Shown here: positions 10,360-20,259 of the stretch, one piece after another
Position numbering within the stretch: position 1 is the stretch's first letter
Layout of the letters: each line of letters opens with the position of its first letter
Origin: Arion vulgaris
Lineage: Eukaryota > Mollusca > Gastropoda > Stylommatophora > Arionidae
Direction of reading: 5' to 3'
Length of the DNA stretch: 64,000 nt
Assembly: GCA_020796225.1 (NCBI GenBank)
Contig: CM036755.1
Location: forward strand, 63,312,652 to 63,376,651
Translations under genes and position numbers: made by a program
Notes under the pieces: generated by a model
What the model was told of the DNA's origin: nothing
Seen by the model: only the letters and a program-made list of their open reading frames with translations
Databases searched by the model: none

Positions 10360-11479
10360 TAACAGACCAGCTGGTACAAGGTCCCATGAAAGTAGAGAGA
10401 ACAAACTATGATACGAAAAGTATCGAGAAAGAAATAATTCAAGAATGCTCGAATGATGAATCCTTGTAAGGTAGTAGCTACCGCTAAATCTAAATCCTTA
10501 CATACGTCAACATTAAATTTCAACACAAAAGCCTCCCCATACGAACTTATACAATGTTTATTTCGTGCATATCTGAATAACCAAAAAAATAATGCATGTG
10601 CCGACCTTCTATGTGATAGATATTCATTGAAATTCACACGTTAGATATCTACTCACCCCTAATATTAAAGAATGTCAAACTCCTACGTTATGGGTATTCA
10701 CTACACATCACCACGCTGTTCACTACGCACAGAGTTAATAAAGAATGTCAAAATCCTACGTTGTGGGTGTTCACTATAAATCACAACGCTGTCCACTACT
10801 CACACAGAGTTAATAAAGAATGCCAAAAAATCCTACGTTGTGGGTGTTCACTATAAATCACAACGCTGTCCGCTACTCACACAGAGTTAATAAAGAATGT
10901 CAAAAATCCTACGTTGTGGGTGTTCACTACAAATCACAACGCTGTCCGCTACTCACACAGAGTTAATAAAGAATGTCAACGTTTTCTTCTCTCCATTTTC
11001 TCTAAGTTCCGTCCACCTGACTTCACACTCTCTCTATCTCTTACGCTCATAGGGATCCAGATTACGTCCATCCCCTCAACATTCTCCAAAGTAGCTGTCT
11101 TTCTCCGCTGCTCAAATGTAAACTTCTCAACTCCCAAATAACTGAATATTCCTCTGAAAACCTCACTAACTCGACGGTATTTCTCTTGTACTTCAATGTA
11201 TACGTCCGACCTCCTCACTTCTCAAGTTGTAACTCTCCTACCGTTCAAACCAAAAACTCCCAATTGTCCCTTCTCTGGTTCGAGATCCTCGATTTTTACG
11301 AGAGTCCTCGCCTATCTCGGGTTAGAACCCTTTTCATGAATTTAACTCCCTACTGGTCAGCAACTGGACTGGTAAACAATTTAATACTAATAGTATTCAA
11401 GGACGCCCGTGCAAAAATTAAGGGTCGTGGGTTGACCCCGACTGTACCCCCTAATTAGGATAACAGTGAAACTGTTACA
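10360..11479 (-). mobile_element. Solo-LTR-like insertion inside the LINE RNase H
   Basis: The insert is flanked by TCATTA on both sides (10354-10359 and 11480-11485), and the related uninterrupted copy near 52840 has a single TCATT at the same codon. Read on the minus strand it begins TGTAACAGTTTCACTGTTA and ends CTGTTA(TA), giving short inverted ends of the TG..CA type. A second copy of the starting end is at 58806-58829, with further similarity over ~150 bases (GTCCTTGA and CAGTTRCTGACCAGT). No gag, pol or protease frame was seen inside, so a solo LTR of ~1.1 kb is preferred over a non-autonomous DNA transposon. Confidence 0.6.
10670..10978. repeat. ~76-bp tandem repeat, 4 units
   Basis: Starts of units at 10671, 10743, 10819, 10896 and 10972 with the shared string CCTACGTTGTGGGTGTTCAC. 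It is internal to the LTR-like insertion. Confidence 0.92.
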
Positions 11480-11889
11480 TCATTACCGTAAACACCCGCA
11501 TGTCCAGGGCAGTATATCCACGTAAGCCTCTGGAGGTTAGAAACGTCTATAGACGACATCCACTCATACCGAAACCTGCCCTCCTGGATCTTGTGAAGCA
11601 TCGACTGAGAGTCAGATACAACAACGACCCCAGTAAATGAAGTCCCAGAGATCCAATGGAGGGCAGCAGTAACGGCCGCATCCTCCATTCTCATATTTGA
11701 AGTAGTTGTCCTGTATGCCCCACTTCGCTCTGCAACAAACAACCCTACCATGCGCATTAGCCGAGAAACCCCAGCTGGACTTCTCACCACGATGAACCGA
11801 CCCATCGGTATTTACTAATACAGAACTAGAGGAAAGACATTTATCTTCATACAGAGTAAATATGTTTATAAATAAGTAACTTAACAAAT

Positions 11890-12420
11890 GGAATTCTAGT
11901 CTGTATTTTAGACTATCTTCCTTCTTTAGATAATGAATTCAAGAAATTAAGTACATCAAAGCAAGCTCAATGATTACACTAACAAAATATTAATGGGCTA
12001 GTATCTTTTTGACGAATATTGTATCGGTTAGTGATCTGTTTTGTGTATTCAGAAACTACTGAGTAAATTTGAGTTAAACTTCGCTTTCGTTGATGTGTGT
12101 TGTAGTCACGTTACAACTATTGTTCCGGTCGCCCTGTTGTGTGTAAGTTCACATTTCCACAAGCGGCGCGATGGCGATAGAATAGACCTGTCCTGTGTGT
12201 CTGTCTCCGAAAATTACTGGACAATTCTCTTGTCACAAGGTGTGCTGATATTTTTCATCAGCACATAACAGGAACCTTTGTAGACAACACACTGACGATA
12301 ATTACAGGTTCCGTGCGTGACCTTGACCTTCCTCTTGACCTAAATGGGATCGCGTGGTAGTTTTCAGCGCTTGGCGTTATTTTGAAATTTTCATCGATAA
12401 CTGGTGTCGACTAGAAACAC
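11890..12420. other. Stretch without recognised gene
   Basis: Nothing recognised on either strand. Confidence 0.5.
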
Positions 12421-12424
12421 AATA

Positions 12425-13640
12425 TTGAAGTATATTGGTTGTCCCCAAAGTTGCTCCAATTGATTGTTTCCTTCCATGAGGGCATGAAAGCCAGCATACA
12501 GTTTGATGGCAGCACATCTGATAGTTTTGAGGTTAAGAGTGAGTCAAGCAAGGCTGTGTCCTTGCCCCACTCTCTTTGGTATCTTCTTCGCAGCCCTTTT
12601 TGAACCACGCCTTAGGGGACGCTGATGGTGATGTTTTCATCCGCACTAGATCTGATGGTTCACTGTTTAACTTGGCTCGCTTAAGAGCCAAGACAAAAAC
12701 GACGGAAATACTTCTCAAGGACCTCCTTTTCGCTGACGATGCTGCCTTAGTCGCCCACAGTGAGACCATACTGCAAAGTCTAATTAATAATTTGTCAAAG
12801 GCATGCGACCTCTTTTCTCTGACAATAAGTGTCTCCAAAACAGTTGTATTATGTCAGGGAGGTAAGACATCAAACATCACTTTAAATGGCGACCATCTAA
12901 CACCAGTGCAAAAATTCTGTTATCTTGGATCCACGGTCACTGCCAGCCTTTCTCTTGACGAGGAAATCAACGCTCGTATAAGGAGTGCCGCTACTACATT
13001 CGGCAAACTATCAAAGCGAGCGTGGGACAACAAAAATTGACATTGCAGACGAAGACTCAAATATATCGAGCCTGTGTAATTAGTTCTTTACTATATGGCT
13101 CAGAAACATGGACAGCCTACTCACGACACGAGAGGAGACTTAACATCTTTCACCTTCGATGTCTCCGCAAGATTATGAACATCAGGTGGTACGACAAGAT
13201 AACCAACTCTGAAGTACTACAACGTGCAAATCTGCCTTCCATCATGGGAATGCTCAGCAGTAGACGACTAAGATGGTTGGGACATGTGAGAAGAATGGAA
13301 ACTTATCGCATACCAAAACAAATGTTGTTCTGTGAACTTTCGGAGGAAGAGGCACCAGGGCAGACCACTGCTCAGATATAAAGATGTCTGCAAAACCTCA
13401 ATGAAAAACTTTTCTATAGATCCCAGCACATGGGAGGGACTAGCTGATGACAGAGTTGTGTGGAAAGCCAAATTACGGAAGGGCGCAGAGTCTTTTGAGA
13501 AGAGACTTATGTACGAGCTGAACAACAAGAGAGAAAAGCGAAAACTCAGAAGTTGTCACAGTAAAACACTTGCCTATTGACCGTCTGTAAAGATGAAAAG
13601 GGCCATATATAGTGATCTGTTTTACCAATAGAGTTTGTGT
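12425..13640 (+). pseudogene. Non-LTR retrotransposon RT, C-terminal half
   Basis: Three frames on the plus strand together give a 5-prime-truncated polyprotein. 12535-12600 encodes GCVLAPTLFGIFFAALF (RT palm motif), 12576-13040 contains the catalytic block LLFADDAALVAHSE, then SKTVVL and FCYLGSTVTA. 13022-13381 reads VISSLLYGSETWTAYSRHERR and RRLRWLGHVRRME. 13332-13580 reads GRPLLRYKDVCKTSMKNF. All are hallmark order for this RT family. Frameshifts lie near 12600, 13030 and 13340, with no in-frame stop between them, so the copy is moderately young. Endonuclease and N-terminal RT are absent. Confidence 0.92.
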
Positions 13641-13644
13641 GTTA

Positions 13645-14090
13645 CGATTATTGTAAATGTAATCTGTAGTTTGTAGTTTTAGTGTAGTAGTTTACATTTC
13701 CTAATTTATTCTCTAATTTCTATTATTTTACATTAAGATAAACACTGAATAAAAGTTTCAATATTTAAAAAACATCTATTTTATAAACAATAGGTACAAT
13801 TTCTAAAAATTATTTAAAATGATGGTTACACATGTGAAGAAAGGTTTGGAACAACTGCTCTTCTAGTTCAGTAATGATAGACAACCAGTCGGTGCTGATT
13901 GACTGGAAAGAAGATGTGCGAGATACGGCGGAAAACGATTTCTGTGATTAAATGTGCAAGATAGAAGAATGTTGGTACCTGATATATTGAAAGGTCTACT
14001 GCAATGGATCCATTTCTATTTATCTGTTAAACTGAAAAGTTTGAGAATTCCTGATTTCTACACCTATTTGACAGTATTAACTTAAAGTTT
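13645..14090. other. AT-rich stretch, partly shared with the right arm
   Basis: From about 13750 the sequence aligns inverted with 46250 downwards. No gene recognised. Confidence 0.5.
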
Positions 14091-14095
14091 AACTA

Positions 14096-14240
14096 ACGAA
14101 GAAGATGGATTCAGGATGTAACTGATGGTTTGAACATGACGGCTCAGAGGCGGGACATCTGGCCTATGAGAGAGAGAAGTTTCGGAGGACTGTTGGAGTG
14201 GCAAAGTTCTGCAAAAGTGGATTGTTGTTGTAACTTTTAT
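14096..14240 (+). pseudogene. LINE C-terminal scrap
   Basis: Plus-strand text reads RRWIQDVTDGLNMTA, then after one frameshift AGHLAYEREKFRRTVGVAKF, matching the final ~50 residues of the LINE family scrap at 51780-52075. It is missing from the corresponding point of the right arm (near 45820), so it is an arm-specific insertion of about 150 bases. Confidence 0.65.
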
Positions 14241-14826
14241 GAGGCAGAAGTTTTATTTGTATGTAGGTCATGGTTTTTTTTACCACACCCACACACACAA
14301 TTTAAATAAATAACTTAATATTTTACAATTACTTCTCATTTGTCGTCTTCTGGAGACTCGGCTGCCAACAATACGTCTCCTTTATCGCCACGAGTAGGAA
14401 GCTTGGTGTCAGTTTGTTAAAATGTTTCTGAAGACACAGATGCCGGTTTGAAACTATAACTGTTTGAAAGTAAACATTAAGATGTAAGTAACAACTATAT
14501 AACATTTGTGTTGTTATTATCTTTGTTATCATTGATCACATCATCATCATGTACCATGTCTGCATGAGCAAGCAAACATGGATCTTCACAACCTTCTATC
14601 TGAAGGGTTGACTATCAAATCGTAAGTTTAAATTTTTCCCTGTAGTTACACTGAAGTGGGTTGTCCACAATTCTTTCTCTCTTTCTCTCTCTCTCGTCCT
14701 TTGTCTTGTCTCCCATATTGATTCTGTTTATTGTCAACATAACATTTAAAATTCTGTTTCTAACGACATGTCTCCATAAATATTATGATTGTCTATTTCT
14801 GATGTTGATAATGAGCATTCTCTGTG

Positions 14827-14962
14827 ACTTAACCACTTTCAGCAGCTCTTTGTGACTTGATCACTTTCAGAAGATCTCTGTGATTTGATCACTTTCAGAA
14901 GATCTCTGTGACTTAACCACTTTCAAAAGATCTCTGCGACTTGATCACTTTCAGAAGATCAA
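14827..14962. repeat. 28-bp tandem repeat, about 4.5 units
   Basis: Unit with ACTTTCAGAAGATCTCTGTG followed by ACTTGATC; variants have TTAACC in place of TTGATC. Confidence 0.9.
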
Positions 14963-15480
14963 CATTAGTTATTTTAGAAATCTATGAAATTTTCAGCATT
15001 ATTCAGTAAAATTATATATCTGTGAGAATTCACTATTTGCATATGTTGTGTCTAATCCTCTCTTCCATAAATCATTACCTACTCTATGCAGCACTGAAGA
15101 ACTCTCTCTCTGGGTCTATAGAAAACAACATATTTCTTATACAACCTTCTATATTCTGAAATGATATATTTTCCTGAAAAAGTTATGTTCTTCAATCATG
15201 ATCTATACATATCATGTGATATTATAAGAGCTTCAATGTATTTGAATTTATTCACTTTTCTCTAATCTCTAATGATATTTTTAAAGTGATTCTAAAATGT
15301 TTTATAATAGGCACTACGTCCTAGGATTCTCTTACGCAAGATCACTAATTGTTGCTCTGCAAATACACAGCATAGCTGAGAATCTTCGTACTGTTAAGGT
15401 GCAGAGAAAGCGAGCTGCGCGGCAAGACAGAACACACAACACCCACATGTCTAATCTTGATCATGTATTCCCAACTGTGT
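14963..15480. other. AT-rich stretch without recognised gene
   Basis: A 75-codon frame at 15297-15524 runs into the minisatellite and has no recognisable domain; it is not called. Confidence 0.5.
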
Positions 15481-15917
15481 TAGGGAATATGTTAGGGAAT
15501 ATGTTAGGTGAATATGTTAGGTGAATATGTTAGGTGAATATGTTAGGGGAATGTGTTAGATGAATATGATAGGGAATATGTTAGGGAATATGATAGGGAA
15601 TATGTTAGGGAATGTGTTAGGGGAATGTGTTAGGGGAATATGTTAGGGGAATATGTTAGATGAATATGTTAGGTGAATATGTTAGGTGAATATGTTAGGG
15701 AATGTTTAGGGAATATGTTAGGGAATATGTTAGGGAATATGTTAGGGAATATGTTAGGGAATATGTTAGGGAATATGTTAGGGAATATGTTAGGGAATAT
15801 GTTAGGTGAATATGTTAGGGGAATATGTTAGGGAATGTTTTAGGGAATATGTTAGAGGAATATGTTAGGTGAATGTGTTAGGGAATGTGTTAGGGGAATG
15901 TGTTAGGGAATGTGTCT
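15481..15917. repeat. 12/13-bp minisatellite
   Basis: Units ATGTTAGGGAAT (12 bp), ATGTTAGGGGAAT and ATGTTAGGTGAAT (13 bp) alternate in blocks, about 35 units. The central block 15715-15800 is homogeneous 12-bp. Confidence 0.94.
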
Positions 15918-16021
15918 GATAAATGGACTTTACATTGACCTCCAAATATACCAGAGATGTGCAGCAACACAGTCTGAGAATGTTGTCATCATCGATTGTG
16001 ATGGACGGCTTTTATTATTGT

Positions 16022-16457
16022 AATTCAAACTTATCTACAATGTACACATTGAATACTCTGATTCAAACTTATCTACAATGTACACATTGAATACTCTAAT
16101 TCAAACTTATCTACAATGTACACATTGAATACTCTAATTCAAACATATCTACAATGTACACATTGAATACTCTAATTCAAACTTATCTACAATGTACACA
16201 TTGAATACTCTAATTCCAACTTATCTACAATGAACACATTGAATACTCTAATTCAAACATATCTACAATGTACACATTGAATACTCTAATTCAAACATAT
16301 CTACAATGCACACATTGAATACTCTAATTCCAACTTATCTACAATGAACACATTGAATACTCTAATTCAAACATATCTACAATGTACACATTGAATACTC
16401 TAATTCAAACATATCTACAATGCACACATTGAATACTCTAATTCAAACTTATCTACA
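16022..16457. repeat. 38-bp minisatellite at the duplication edge, 11 units
   Basis: Unit TCTACAATGTACACATTGAA then TACTCTAATTCAAACTTA. A two-unit and a three-unit sub-pattern of variants (GAACACATT, GCACACATT) recurs, suggesting block-wise expansion. The same unit is present in inverted form about twice upstream of copy C (63505-63580) and once, degraded, upstream of copy B (42140-42180). Confidence 0.94.
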
Positions 16458-16459
16458 AC

Positions 16460-17577
16460 AAAGATTTGTAACAAATCATCAATCATTGTAAAAATGTTAC
16501 TTGCATATTTACTCCACAGAAATAAGACATGACAGAAATACTGTAAGACGCCAGCCATACATGTAGACCTGCTACAAATCTATCAATGAAACTCTACTTC
16601 ATGTTTCATTATTCTTAAAGAGATCAAGATAGACATTGATGTAGTATAACAGTGATTTAGTATGACAATGTATATAATTCAACAATATTATTACAACTTT
16701 CGGTATTTAGTCACATCTGAAGGAATCAAGTGGTATAACTCTTGTATGACATCACACTACGACTGCAAATATTCAACGTTTTAAGTCACATCAAACAGAG
16801 ATCAGTTTAGACATAAGAATATGTAACTACTTTTCAATGAAATTACTAGTTACATGTTGCAATAACATTGAGATACACATTGGATGTGATACACTTACGT
16901 CTATAAAGTTTACAGTTTCAACTCTGTCCAAACCATGAAAAATATTACATAGTTTTGACTGCAATTGTTTTGATAACAGAATTTTGCCCCGAGGACGTTT
17001 TCTGGTTACGTTGTTTGAAGTAGGTAACGCTTTAATACAAGTCCAGGAATATACTATTTTAAGATAATTAGATGACAAATATAATAATCTTAATGTTCAA
17101 CTGTAAAGCAAAGGTTATAACAGAAGCGAGAAAAGTACCAAATTGATTTTATACCAAAAAGAAATGTTAGATTTTCTAACGAAGGAAGAAAAGAACACTA
17201 CTCGTTATTTGACCACTTACAGCTACAATTAAAAACTTGGAAGGTTTTGTAGAAAGAAAGAAGAAAGTATTTTGTGTGAAACGACAATCTAGCGGCTAAT
17301 AACCAAATTAGAGCACATTTGTACACCACTATAGTGGTTAATGGCATGAACTGAGTTAAGATTTGCATGAAAGGTGAAGTAAAAAAGAAGCACACACGAT
17401 ATATGAGACTATAAGAAAGAAGAGGTTTACAGTATTAAGGTATACATGAAAAATACAACAGTATTTAAGTAAAGATCATATATGAAACTGTAAAAAATAG
17501 GAAGTTTACAGTGCTAAATTATATAAATATAAAAGATATAAATGTATTAGATTTGATGCTATAATCCAACAAGAGAT
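16460..17577 (+). promoter_or_regulatory. Upstream region of receptor copy A, conserved in copies B and C
   Basis: The whole 1.1 kb is conserved as 41018-42140 (inverted, copy B) and 62372-63500 (inverted, copy C). A pair of imperfect 78-base-offset repeats (17399-17446 and 17477-17524), each with GTTTACAGT, stands just before a TATA-like TATATAAAT at 17520-17528, 50-58 bases ahead of the start codon. Copy C keeps ATATATAAAT at the same place while copy B has TTATGTAAAT. A promoter is inferred from position and conservation only. Confidence 0.5.
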
Positions 17578-19186
17578 ATGTCTGTGAGATTTATATCAAA
17601 CATAACTATAACTCGTCTACTAATATGGACGATGATTAGTACCCTTATATGGTATCAGAATGTACAAGGTCAAGACAACGATCTTGGATGGTTTGGGTCA
17701 ATGAAACAATATAAATGTCGTTGTATGAACGGCACTTGTAACTCTGATGGAATATGTCCTAATGATCTTTGTAGTGAAGGTTGGTTTGGTCCAGGATGTC
17801 AGTATGTAGATTTAGTTGCTACTTGTAACGCTTCAAAGTGGATGCGTGATCGCAGAAATAATGAATGCAATGACGATATAAATTTACAAAAATTTACAGT
17901 AAACTTGACATCAGAATTTCCATTCACCTGGCTCCGGTTACATGTAAATGACCCACTATTACTACAAGATTTCCAGGTAACGTTTACCGACAGCATACAA
18001 ATAACCAGTGGTGACTGCAAGAACATGAGAAATGCCACGGTCAATGATAGAACACTGGACATCCACTGTGACCTGAATGTTGCAGTTCAATATGTAACTC
18101 TTAGTGGAGAAGGTGTCAAGTCTCTCTGTACACTTTACATCAGCGGAGGTCGTAATATAGCACTCCGGAAGACTGCCATACAATCCAGCACATTTGAAAA
18201 TTAAAACTGATGCTGAGAAGGCTGTAGATGGTAACACCGATAATACTTTTAGTAATGGAAGCTGTACACTCACAAACACTGCAGACATGAATCCTTATTG
18301 GCAGTTAAAATTATTAAACCAATATATGATACACAGATATGTTCTGTACAACAGAGATATTTTTCCAGAACGTCTTAAAGGATTCACTTTGAGAAGTTTC
18401 TCACAAGGTTCTGTAGACGATTTCTACTACGAAGACAAAGAAAATATACCACTGCCCATGTACACAATATTAAGTGTAGAAAAAACACTACCAATTTCTC
18501 TAGTGAAAATTAATACACGTAATGCACAACTCACTTTATGTGAAGTAGAATTATATGGAGATGATGTGTGCAAGCCGTTTACGTATGGACGTGAATGTCA
18601 GTACACATGTAACTGTGCTGTAAAAAATGAGGCTTGCTTTGTAAGCACAGGAGGATGTCCATCAGGATGTTCTAAAGGTTTTCAAGGTGAGAGCTGTAAT
18701 AAACCATGTGACAATGGAAAATATGGAGAAGGTTGTAGATTTAACTGCAGTCAGTTCTGTTTTGAGAACAAAAGCTCTGAGTCCCAATGTGAACACATTG
18801 ATGGTGAATGTAATTCTGGTTGTCAAGAAGGGTATCTACAACCAAAATGTGATGATCAATTTATAGTCCACAGCTCTATCTCAGTTGTTGCAATCATTTT
18901 TACTGTAATAACTGTACTTGTTATCTTGATCATAGGGTTAGTATCTGCAGTCATTATATTGTGGAGGTACAGGACTAACACAAATACAAATGTCTATGAT
19001 ATGCCAGTAAGAAATGAAGTTGATGAGGCTCAGGCTTATGAACATATGACACACCCAGAATCTGACTATTGGAGTATTGATGAAATAAATGAACATGAGC
19101 AAAATCTAGCAGGACAAACGGAGATCACACATGAACAGATAACTATGGATATCGAGACGGAAAATCCTTATATAGACCCGATCTAG
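17578..19186 (+). pseudogene. Receptor-like EGF/F5-8C transmembrane protein, copy A (frameshifted)
   Basis: Intronless copy of the family described under copy B. The first frame (17578-18204) encodes a hydrophobic signal peptide ending VQGQD, a Cys-rich EGF-like segment (CRCMNGTC to GWFGPGC) and most of the galactose-binding-like region. The second frame (about 18194-19186) continues with AVDGNTDNTFSNGSC, ERLKGFTLRSF, the EGF-like repeats, a TM helix (VVAIIFTVITVLVILIIGLV) and a tail ending ENPYIDPI. At 18190-18206 this copy has 16 bases where copy C has 24, an 8-base net loss that shifts frame and gives an immediate TAA. Everything downstream stays open, so the lesion is recent, or an assembly error. 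It retains the full C-terminal tail that copy B has lost. Confidence 0.85.
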
Positions 19187-19465
19187 TCCAGTGTAGATGA
19201 TAGAGCTGAACTTGAACCAACTCGAACTAGACAAATATCATCACACACGAACAAACGACTATGGTTATCGAGACGGAAAATCCTTACCTGGACCCGATCT
19301 AGTGCAGTGTAGATGATAGAGCTGAACATGTACCAACTCGAGCTGATAAAATGTTATCGATTACACACGAACAGTCAACTAGGGTTATTGAGACAAGATA
19401 TCATTCTCTAGAACCGGACTATGATTATCGAGACAAGATATCATTCTCTAGAACCGGACTATGGT
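19130..19465 (+). repeat. Tandem copies of the 3-prime coding end after copy A
   Basis: The last coding segment (ACGAACAGATAACTATGGAT onward through the stop) recurs at an offset of ~117 bases (19245-19315) and again in altered form (19362-19410). The third copy turns into two units of a 40-bp repeat containing CATTCTCTAGAACCGGACTA. The same 40-bp unit is expanded to ~18 copies after copy B and ~2 after copy C. Confidence 0.85.
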
Positions 19466-20200
19466 TCATCATCAAGGTGCGTATTCTTTATAGGACGTTG
19501 CTCTCTTTGCAGCACATCTGAAATTCACTCTGTCTCTTGCCAGTTCACCCACTTCGCCAATGGTCATGTTCATGGTTTCTTTAATATCTTGTAGCCATCT
19601 TCTTCTTGGTCTGCCTCTGCCTCTGCTTGATGGGACCCTGCCTTCTAGTATTGTTCTTTCCAGGCCATAGTGACGCTTGATGTGACCAAAGTATGTAATT
19701 TTCTGTATAGTATGTTGTTTATCAGCCAATTTTCTTTAACATTTAGTTCTTTCAGAACATCAGTGTTCTTTCTTTTTCTGTCCATGGTATTCGTAGGATC
19801 TTTCTGTAGCATTTAGTTTCGAAGGACTGGATTTTCGTTCTTAATTTCTGTGTAATAGTCCATGATTCACAACCATAAGTAGCAACTGGGAAAATGCATG
19901 CTCTCAATATTTTTAATTTTAGTATTTTGCTGGTGCTTTGCCACATGTTCTTCATTGTGTTTATTTATTCTCATGACATTAGACTTTTCCTGTGTATTTT
20001 CAAACCAGGTTGTTGAGACTATTTATTTAGAATTATCATTGTTATCTTTAATGTGTGCGTGATTGTAAAACAGCAATGCTAGGTCGTCAGCAAAATCCAG
20101 GTGCTCTATTTGTTTCATAAGTGTCCGATATGATTTTATACGCAATATGGTACATATGACTGATTTTTACATGAAAGCTTCCTTTTCTTTACCATCATTA
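19466..20200 (-). pseudogene. LINE RT fragment with 3-prime end
   Basis: Minus strand. The RT catalytic block LDFADDLALL lies at 20070-20103. Next comes LKILRACIFPVATYGCESWT (19752-19955), then YFGHIKRHYGLERTILEGRV, RGRGRPRRRWLQDIKE and GELARDRVNFRCAAKRA (19472-19729). These are in the usual order for an RTE/CR1-like polyprotein C-terminus, with frameshifts between blocks. The element ends CACCTTGATGATGA exactly where homology of the inverted arms ends, at 19466. Confidence 0.88.
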
Positions 20201-20259
20201 TCTTTTACCATTCAGGCGCAACACAACTTCAGAGGTACGTGTAATCTAGATCACAAGTA

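Larger units (their letters stand above)
10036..11815 (-). pseudogene. LINE RNase H region split by an insertion
   Basis: The minus strand has the RNase H domain in two pieces. Upstream, 11455-11815 gives VNTDGSVHRGEKSSWGF (in the adjacent frame), VVVSDSQSMLHKIQEGR and IYCPGHAGVYGND. Downstream, 10036-10353 resumes with ERADRLASTASI and continues to MDRGDVLRS and a C-terminus ending FNQRATGAISMHTL. The break falls exactly between the GHAGVYGN(D/E) and ADRLA motifs and holds the insertion at 10360-11479. Related copies are 3950-4420, 52540-53010 and, more distantly, 33890-35648. Confidence 0.85.
510..19465 (+). repeat. Left arm of large inverted duplication
   Basis: The reverse complement of the right arm (about 38600-55505) aligns piecewise along this stretch: 520-750 with 55320-55510, 2120-2660 with 53290-53830, 3840-4420 with 52540-53090, 6400-6480 with 50430-50500, 6950-7370 with 49520-49900, 13750-14540 with 45430-46250, 14550-14700 with 43080-43250, and 16460-19370 with 39380-42190. 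Colinear order is kept, interrupted by arm-specific insertions and copy-number changes in tandem arrays. The stretch 7375-13750 has no counterpart in the other arm and is filled with LINE fragments. The outer limit is unclear because 1-510 is minisatellite. Confidence 0.9.
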
